Origin: Actinomycetota bacterium
GTDB lineage: Bacteria > Actinomycetota > Thermoleophilia > Solirubrobacterales > Solirubrobacteraceae
Assembly (NCBI GenBank): GCA_005788585.1
Contig: SYBY01000090.1
Span: 1-18,256, forward strand
Length of the DNA: 18,256 nucleotides
Direction of reading: 5' to 3'
Both the position numbers and the translations under genes were made by a program. The notes beneath the pieces were generated by a model. The model was given only the letters and a program-made list of their open reading frames with translations. It made no database searches and was not told the origin of the DNA. Positions 13,467 through 18,256 of the stretch are shown here, in pieces (the first letter of the stretch is position 1; every line of letters begins with the position of its first letter).

Positions 13467-14072
13467 TCAGGTCACCCGCCGGTACCGGATGTGCGTCGCA
13501 AGCGGCGAGTGCAGGACCTCGACGGGTTCCATGCCAAACGACTCGACCCCGTCGAAGATCCGCTCACCTGACCCCAGCAGGACGGGTGCGACGTCGAGCG
13601 TCAGCTCGTCGACCACCCCGGCGACCAGCGCCTGGCGCACGGTCGACGCACCGCCCGCGATGTCCACCCCGTCGTCGCCGGCCGTCTCGCGCGCCCGCGC
13701 GTAGGCCGCGTCGAAGCCGTCGGTGACGAAGAAGAACGTCGTGCCGCCCTCCATCTCGATCGGCTCGCGCGCGTGGTGGGTCAGCACGAAGACCGGCGCG
13801 TGGTACGGCGGCTCGGGCCCCCACCACCCCCGCCAGTCGTCCTCCCACGCTCCGCGGATCGGCCCGAACATGTTGCGGCCCATGACGTAGGCGCCGCGTG
13901 GGCGCATGAGCCAGCCGGCTGCCGCCTCGTCGGCCTCCGTCGCGCGCTCGTCGCCCATGTGCCAGCGGTGGACGTCGTGTCCGCCCTTGCCGAGCGGGTG
14001 CTCGCGGCTCTGGTCGGGCCCGGCGACGAAACCGTCGAGCGACATCGACATGTGGCAGGTCGTGTCCGGCAT
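13467..14072 (-). CDS. Dihydrofolate-reductase / RibD C-terminal-like protein
   Basis: The 201-residue protein carries the opening CHMSMSLDGFVAGPDQS, the GRNMFGPI segment, VFVLTHHAREPIEMEGGTTFFFVTDGF and the cofactor loop GGASTVRQALVAGVVDELTLDVAPVLLGSGERIF. These are standard marks of the DHFR-fold family related to the RibD reductase domain, which usually binds NADPH. The true substrate of these stand-alone versions is seldom known, so it should not be called a housekeeping DHFR. Its ATG overlaps the YaaA stop codon by one base (TGATG at 14074-14070), making it the last gene of a minus-strand operon. It meets the MTHFR-like gene tail to tail with a 44-bp gap and no strong terminator. Confidence 0.9.
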   Translation of the reverse strand: MPDTTCHMSMSLDGFVAGPDQSREHPLGKGGHDVHRWHMGDERATEADEAAAGWLMRPRGAYVMGRNMFGPIRGAWEDDWRGWWGPEPPYHAPVFVLTHHAREPIEMEGGTTFFFVTDGFDAAYARARETAGDDGVDIAGGASTVRQALVAGVVDELTLDVAPVLLGSGERIFDGVESFGMEPVEVLHSPLATHIRYRRVT

Positions 14073-14863
14073 CAGGCGGCCTGGCCGGTCCGGACGAACG
14101 TCGGCTCGGTGGGCGTCGAACGGGCGGCCTCGTACGTGTACCCGAGGCCGGTGAACTCGCGCAGCTTCCGCGGGCTGCGGATGCGCTCGCGCACCAGCCA
14201 GCTCGCCATGGCGCCGCGTGCCCGCTTGGCGAAGAAGGAGATGACCTTCAGCTCACTGGGATCGGACTGCGGCGCGTCGAGGAAGCGCGGGGAGATCACC
14301 TTGGCGCCCAGAGCCTTCGTGTCCACGACCCCGAAGTACTCCGTGCTGGCCAGGTTCAGCAGCACCGGGGGGCCCGGCGACTCCTCCAGGTCCTCGGCCA
14401 GGAGCGTGGTCACGCGATCGCGCCAGTAGGCGTAGAGCGTGTCGCCGGCTGGTGTGGCGAGCCGCGTCCCCATCTCCAGACGGTACGGGGCGATGAGGTC
14501 CATGGGCCGCAGCAGGCCGTAGAGCCCGGAGAGGATGCGCACGGTCTTCTGCGCCTCGGTGAAGTCCCGTTCGCCGAAGGTCGTCGCCTCCATGCCCTGG
14601 TACACGTCGCCGGCGAACGCCAGGACCGCGGGGCGCTCACGCCCGGCCTCGAACGGGGGCGCGAACTCGCGGAAGCGCTCGGAGTTCAGGCTCGCGAGAT
14701 CGTCGGAGATCGACATCAGCTGTCCGATCTCGTCAGGCGGCATGGCGGCGAGCTGATCGGCCAAGACCTCGGCCCCGTCCAGCAGACGGGGCTGCGAGTG
14801 CTTCTTGGTCGGAAGCTTCGAGTCGAAATCCAGAGACTTGGCGGGCGACAGGACGGTCAACAT
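14072..14863 (-). CDS. yaaA: Peroxide stress protein YaaA (DUF328)
   Basis: The ATG at 14863 gives 263 residues, close to the family's usual ~255. The characteristic start MLTVLSPAKSLDF is present, followed by LMSISDDLASLNSERF, AFAGDVYQGMEA, RILSGLYGLLRPMDLIAPYRLEMGTRL, LLNLASTEYFGVVD, VISFFAKRARGAMASWLV and the ending FTGLGYTYEAARSTPTEPTFVR. In E. coli, YaaA lowers intracellular free iron and protects DNA under peroxide stress, with DNA-binding activity reported. It is cytosolic. The open frame continues upstream to 15199 through the YchJ gene and that extension is rejected. It lies 14 bp after YchJ and overlaps the DHFR-like gene by one base, within an operon led by an XRE-type regulator. 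Confidence 0.95.
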   Translation of the reverse strand: MLTVLSPAKSLDFDSKLPTKKHSQPRLLDGAEVLADQLAAMPPDEIGQLMSISDDLASLNSERFREFAPPFEAGRERPAVLAFAGDVYQGMEATTFGERDFTEAQKTVRILSGLYGLLRPMDLIAPYRLEMGTRLATPAGDTLYAYWRDRVTTLLAEDLEESPGPPVLLNLASTEYFGVVDTKALGAKVISPRFLDAPQSDPSELKVISFFAKRARGAMASWLVRERIRSPRKLREFTGLGYTYEAARSTPTEPTFVRTGQAA

Positions 14864-14877
14864 AGGCGCGACCGAGC

Positions 14878-15252
14878 CTATTGCCCTGGCACCGGTCCGA
14901 CGTAGAACCATCGACCGCCTTCGCGCCGAAACGCGCTGTGCTCGCGCTGCAGGCCGCGCTGACCGCGCGCCGTGTCCCAGTAGTGCGCGTCGAAGGCGAC
15001 CGTGTCTTCGGTGACCGCGAGGATCTCGAGTCGCTGCCACTCCATGTCGGGATCGAGCTCCAGCGACGCCGGCCGGGTGGAGCGGTGCCAGGTCGCCAGA
15101 AGGTAGGCGGCGTCGCCCACGGCGAAGGCGCTGAACCGCGAGCGCATCAACGCCTCCGCGGTCGGTGCGGCCCCGCCGCGGTGCAGGGCGCCACAGCATG
15201 CGTCATAGGGCTCATTCGAGCCGCACGGACAACGCTTTGGCGCGCGGGTCAC
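14878..15252 (-). CDS. YchJ family protein with SEC-C zinc motif
   Basis: The start is GTG 15252, which overlaps the stop of the upstream regulator (GTGA at 15252-15249). The protein has 124 residues. The N-terminus CPCGSNEPYDACCG holds Cys8, Cys10, Cys19 and Cys20, the SEC-C zinc-binding pattern. The YchJ/UPF0225 core follows: APTAEALMRSRFSAFAVGDAAYLLATWH, WQRLEILAV, VAFDAHYW, and a final HSAFRREGGRWFYVGPVPGQ. The core has the NTF2-like fold. Its biochemical role is not established. An upstream in-frame Met at 15378 would place about 40 low-complexity residues ahead of the motif and is rejected. It is the second gene of the operon, between the regulator and YaaA. Confidence 0.9.
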   Translation of the reverse strand: MTRAPKRCPCGSNEPYDACCGALHRGGAAPTAEALMRSRFSAFAVGDAAYLLATWHRSTRPASLELDPDMEWQRLEILAVTEDTVAFDAHYWDTARGQRGLQREHSAFRREGGRWFYVGPVPGQ

Positions 15253-16097
15253 GGCGACGCCATCACCTGCGTGCCCAGGACCGACAGCAGTTGCAGCCGG
15301 TCGTGGCTCTCGGTGCCGGGGGCTGCGGTGTACACGAGCAGTCTGTGCGACTGGTCGGGGTCCACCAACGACTGGCACTGCAGGTCCAGTCGTCCGACCG
15401 ACGGGTGCAGGAAGCGCTTCACGTCGTTGGGGCGGACGCCGACTTCGTGGTCGTCCCAGAGCCGCCGGAACTCGGCGGACTCTGCGAGCAGCAGGTCGGC
15501 GTAGTGCGCGGCCTTCGAGCCGGGTCCGCGAAGCGTGGCGATCTCACGCAGGCCCGAGGTGTACAGGCGGGAGAGCATCAGGTGATCCTCCGGCGCATAC
15601 CGCTGCCGGGCGGCCGGGTCGGTGAACCAGCGGTACCCCAGGCTCCGCGCCGGACCGGTGTACCGCGTCGAGTCTCCGGTCAGCGCGACCCCCATCGGGG
15701 ACTGGCGCAGGGTCTCGCCGAGCTCGGTGACCAGCTCGGCGGGCGTGTCGTGCAGACGGTCCAGGATCCGCAGCAGCCCCGGGCTGACGTGCTCGCTGTC
15801 GGCGCCGCGCGGAGGCGGGTTGTGCCCGGCGAGGCGGAAGACGTGATCGCGTTCGTCCAGCGACAGGTGCAGGCCCTGCGCGATCGCTCCGAGCATCTGC
15901 TCCGACGGCTGCGGCCCCCGCGCACGCTCCAGGCGCGCGTAGTAGTCGGTGGACATGTGACACAGCGCTGCGACCTCCTCGCGCCGCAGGCCGGCGGTGC
16001 GGCGGCGCTGGCCGCGTGGAAGCCCGACGTCCTCGGGCTGCAGCGCCTCCCGGCGATGGCGCAGGAAGTCCGCAAGCCCTGCTCGATCGATGGCCAT
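15249..16097 (-). CDS. XRE-family regulator with MmyB-like ligand-binding domain
   Basis: The 282-residue protein opens with ADFLRHRREALQPEDVGLP and an HTH around residues 33-66 (RTAGLRREEVAALCHMSTDYYARLERARG), the hallmark of actinobacterial XRE regulators of the MmyB type. The C-terminal 180 residues match the MmyB-like ligand-binding fold: PMGVALTGDSTRYTGPARSLGYRWFTDPAARQRY, RFLHPSVGRLDLQCQSLVDPDQSHRLLVYTAAPGTESHDRLQLLSVLG. These regulators are usually encoded back to back with an SDR gene, exactly as here. The ATG at 16097 is used. A 14-bp dyad (16161-16174) lies in the shared upstream region. The gene probably heads an operon with YchJ, YaaA and the DHFR-like gene. Confidence 0.95.
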   Translation of the reverse strand: MAIDRAGLADFLRHRREALQPEDVGLPRGQRRRTAGLRREEVAALCHMSTDYYARLERARGPQPSEQMLGAIAQGLHLSLDERDHVFRLAGHNPPPRGADSEHVSPGLLRILDRLHDTPAELVTELGETLRQSPMGVALTGDSTRYTGPARSLGYRWFTDPAARQRYAPEDHLMLSRLYTSGLREIATLRGPGSKAAHYADLLLAESAEFRRLWDDHEVGVRPNDVKRFLHPSVGRLDLQCQSLVDPDQSHRLLVYTAAPGTESHDRLQLLSVLGTQVMASP

Positions 16098-16138
16098 GCC
16101 GCAGGTTCTATCGCGTCAGCGGACCCGTCATCCACGGA

Positions 16139-16174
16139 TTGACAGACCCTGGTTGCGGCCTGACGCCTGCGTCA
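16139..16174. promoter_or_regulatory. Divergent regulatory region with a perfect dyad
   Basis: TGACGC-CT-GCGTCA (16161-16174) is a perfect 6-bp inverted repeat with a 2-bp spacer in the 112-bp region between the XRE regulator and the SDR. The motif GCGTCA recurs at 16113-16118, and CGTCAT-like copies occur at 16127 and, inverted, near 16182. A consensus -35 TTGACA lies at 16139-16144, but no good -10 follows at 17 bp. The dyad is the best candidate for the MmyB-type regulator's operator. Confidence 0.5.
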
Positions 16175-16209
16175 TGGTGCGATGACGAGACCGCAAGCAG
16201 GAGCGAGCC

Positions 16210-17169
16210 ATGCCGCGCAAGGACATCGACATCACCATCCCCGACCTCACCGGCAGGCGCGCCGTTGTGACCGGGGCGAGCGACGGCATCGGCCTGGTCA
16301 TCGCCGCGCGCCTTGCGGCGGCGGGCGCGCAGGTCATCCTGCCCGTCCGCAACCCGAGCAAGGGTGAGGCGGCCGTGGACGAGGTGCGGCGCCGTGCCCC
16401 CGATGCGGACGTGTCGTTGCGCGCGCTGGATCTGTCGTCGCTGGCGTCCGTCGCGGCGCTGAGCGCGACGCTGGTGGGCGAGGGACTGCCGATCCACATC
16501 CTCATCAACAACGCGGGCGTGATGACGCCGCCCGAGCGGCAGACCACCGCTGACGGTCTCGAGCTGCAGTTCGGCACCAACCACCTCGGCCACTTCGCGC
16601 TGGTGACCCAGCTGCTTCCCCTGCTGCGCGCAGGCCGCGCACGCGTGACGTCGCAGGTCAGCATCGCCGCGAACCGCAACGCCATCAACTGGGACGACCT
16701 CAACTGGGTCGCGTCCTACCACGGCATGAAGGCCTACAGCCAATCCAAGATCGCCCTGGGCCTGTTCGCGATGGAGCTCGCCCGTCGCAGCGACGCCGGC
16801 GACTGGGGCATCACCAGCAACCTGTCGCACCCCGGGGTCGCCCCCACCAGCCTCCTGTCCGCACGCCCCGAGGTCGGTCGCGCCAAGGACACGATCGAGG
16901 TGCGTCTCATCCGGGCGCTCTCCGCCCGGGGCATCCTCGTCGGCACCCCCACCACCGCGGCACTCCCCGCGCTGTACGCCGCCACGTCGCCGGACGCCGA
17001 GGGCGGGGTGCTCTACGGGCCGTCGGGCCTCGCCAATCTCGGCGGTCCGCCCGCGGCCCAGAGGCTCTTCCGCCGCCTGAGCAGCCCGCAGGATGCCGAG
17101 CGCCTGTGGCATCTCTCCGAGCAGCTCGTCGACGACCTCGGCGCGTCAGCCGAGACCCAAGCTGCGTAG
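16210..17169 (+). CDS. Short-chain dehydrogenase/reductase, target of the divergent XRE regulator
   Basis: The 319-residue protein has TGASDGIG (residues 21-28), NNAG (100-103), NHLGHF (124-129) and the catalytic YSQSK (Tyr176, Lys180). The serine position is less standard: the usual VxVSS is replaced by VTSQVSIAA, so Ser151 or Ser148 would serve. The start is secure, with AGGAG at 16199-16203 six bases before the ATG. It belongs to the same NHLGHF branch as the SDR at 10805. The back-to-back pairing with an MmyB-type regulator is a recurrent actinobacterial arrangement, in which the regulator senses the SDR's substrate or product. The substrate is unknown. Confidence 0.92.
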   Translation: MPRKDIDITIPDLTGRRAVVTGASDGIGLVIAARLAAAGAQVILPVRNPSKGEAAVDEVRRRAPDADVSLRALDLSSLASVAALSATLVGEGLPIHILINNAGVMTPPERQTTADGLELQFGTNHLGHFALVTQLLPLLRAGRARVTSQVSIAANRNAINWDDLNWVASYHGMKAYSQSKIALGLFAMELARRSDAGDWGITSNLSHPGVAPTSLLSARPEVGRAKDTIEVRLIRALSARGILVGTPTTAALPALYAATSPDAEGGVLYGPSGLANLGGPPAAQRLFRRLSSPQDAERLWHLSEQLVDDLGASAETQAA

Positions 17170-17210
17170 CCGCGACCCCACGAATGGGCTCGGTGGTTGA
17201 GGATGTGCCG

Positions 17211-18256
17211 GTGCGTACTCCCGACGTGGTGGTCATCGGCGCAGGTGCCGCGGGCATGATGTGCGCGCTCACGGCCGGCGGCCGTGGCCGCAGCGTGCTG
17301 CTCCTCGAGCACGCCAACAAGGCGGGCAAGAAGATCCTGAGGTCCGGCGGCGGGCGGTGCAACTTCACCAACATGTACGCCGAGCCGGAGAACTTCGCCT
17401 CGCAGAATCCGCACTTCTGCAAGTCCGCCCTGGCCCGCTACACGCCGTGGGACTTCGTCGCGATGGTCGAGGCGCACGGCATCGCCTACCACGAGAAGAA
17501 GCTCGGGCAGCTGTTCTGTGACGAGAAGTCCAAGGCGATCCGCAACATGCTGCTCGACGAGTGCGAGCGCGCCGGCGTCGAGCTGCACCTCAGCACCGCG
17601 GTGCACGAGATCGAGAGAACCGACGCTGGGTACGCACTCAGCACCGACCTGGGACCCGTGGCCACGCCGTCCGTGGTGATCGCGACCGGCGGCCTGTCCA
17701 TCCCGACCCTGGGCGCCACCGGCTTCGGCTATGAGATCGCGCGCCAGTTCGGCCACACCGTCCTCCCCACCCGCGCCGGCCTGGTCCCGTTCATCATCAC
17801 CGACCAGCTCAAGGACCTGTGCACCGAGCTGTCGGGCACGTCGGCGGACGCGGTGGTCAGCTGCAACGGCGAGAGCTTCCGCGAGAACATCCTGTTCACC
17901 CACCGGGGCCTCAGCGGCCCGGCCATCCTGCAGATCTCGTCGTTCTGGCAGCTCGGCGATGCGGTGACCATCGACCTGCTGCCCGACCGCGACGCGCTGG
18001 CGTGGCTGCGAGAGCAGCAGGTGGCCCGCCCGAACAGCGAGCTGAAGACCGTGCTGGCCGAGGTCTTCACCAAGAAGATGGCGACGCTGCTGGCCGGACA
18101 GTGGTTTGCCTCCAAGCCGATGAAGCAGTACACCCCGGCCGACCTGCGCGACATCGCCGAGCGGCTCGGCGCCTGGCAGGTCGTGCCGGCCGGCCCGGAG
18201 GGCTACCGCACCGCCGAGGTCCCGCGCGGCGGTGGAGACACCCGCGAGGGGTCGTC
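17211..18256 (+). CDS. BaiN/HI0933-type FAD-dependent flavoprotein, partial (3' end outside window)
   Basis: The frame is open from 17211 to the end of the window, giving at least 348 residues of a family usually about 390-420 long. The FAD-binding loop VVIGAGAAGMMCAL lies at residues 7-20, and the family-specific KAGKKILRSGGGRCNFTN at 38-55. HFCKSALARYTPWDFVAMVEAHGI, IATGGLSIPTLGATGFGYEIARQFGH and LFTHRGLSGPAILQIS follow. BaiN homologues are flavoproteins reported to act as NAD(P)H-linked reductases. Start: TGAGGA at 17198-17203 stands 7 bases before GTG 17211; an in-frame ATG at 17184 would add nine residues. It is 41 bp downstream of the SDR and co-directional, possibly co-transcribed. Confidence 0.92.
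   Translation, partial: MRTPDVVVIGAGAAGMMCALTAGGRGRSVLLLEHANKAGKKILRSGGGRCNFTNMYAEPENFASQNPHFCKSALARYTPWDFVAMVEAHGIAYHEKKLGQLFCDEKSKAIRNMLLDECERAGVELHLSTAVHEIERTDAGYALSTDLGPVATPSVVIATGGLSIPTLGATGFGYEIARQFGHTVLPTRAGLVPFIITDQLKDLCTELSGTSADAVVSCNGESFRENILFTHRGLSGPAILQISSFWQLGDAVTIDLLPDRDALAWLREQQVARPNSELKTVLAEVFTKKMATLLAGQWFASKPMKQYTPADLRDIAERLGAWQVVPAGPEGYRTAEVPRGGGDTREGS

Noticed and set aside
14864..15199. N-terminal extension of YaaA
   Set aside because: The family starts precisely at MLTVLSPAKSLDF; the extension overlaps the YchJ gene in another frame.

Overview
The window is high-GC, densely packed DNA with very short intergenic gaps, several GTG/TTG starts and many 1-4 nt overlaps between start and stop codons. 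This fits an Actinomycetota chromosome. The style of the secreted Ala-rich protein and the abundant HD-GYP/GGDEF and SDR genes suggest Thermoleophilia/Solirubrobacterales, but that is an inference and not a firm identification. I see no rRNA, tRNA, CRISPR array or intact insertion sequence. No gene-free stretch exceeds about 200 bp.

Region A (1-3788) holds a translationally coupled trio on the + strand: the C-terminal part of a circularly permuted ATP-grasp protein (cut by the window edge), a SnoaL/NTF2-like protein, and an FMN-dependent alpha-hydroxy-acid-oxidase homologue. The last has lost most of the family's catalytic residues but keeps the flavin-binding ones. A 14-helix MFS exporter faces the trio and its 3' end overlaps it by 53 bp. 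Together they look like an uncharacterised small-molecule modification and export locus.

Region B (3833-7194) holds a PAS-GGDEF diguanylate cyclase, a divergently transcribed secreted protein, and a six-helix membrane HD-GYP phosphodiesterase, so the makers and breakers of c-di-GMP flank an exported protein.

Region C (7250-12400) is an accessory-looking block of redox enzymes. A two-gene operon (unknown protein plus SDR) diverges from a regulator that joins a transposase-type HTH to a TetR domain, with a perfect 19-bp operator-like palindrome between them. An NmrA-like protein, whose start is odd (13-codon leader ORF or frameshift), and an SDR then diverge from a 41-bp AT-rich perfect inverted repeat. 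A Phd/VapC toxin-antitoxin pair closes the block.

Region D (12490-14863) has an MTHFR-like protein facing a DHFR/RibD-like protein and YaaA. Region E (13467-17169) is a probable four-gene minus-strand operon (XRE/MmyB-type regulator, YchJ, YaaA, DHFR-like) divergent from an SDR, with a dyad in the shared promoter region. The window ends inside a BaiN/HI0933-type flavoprotein.
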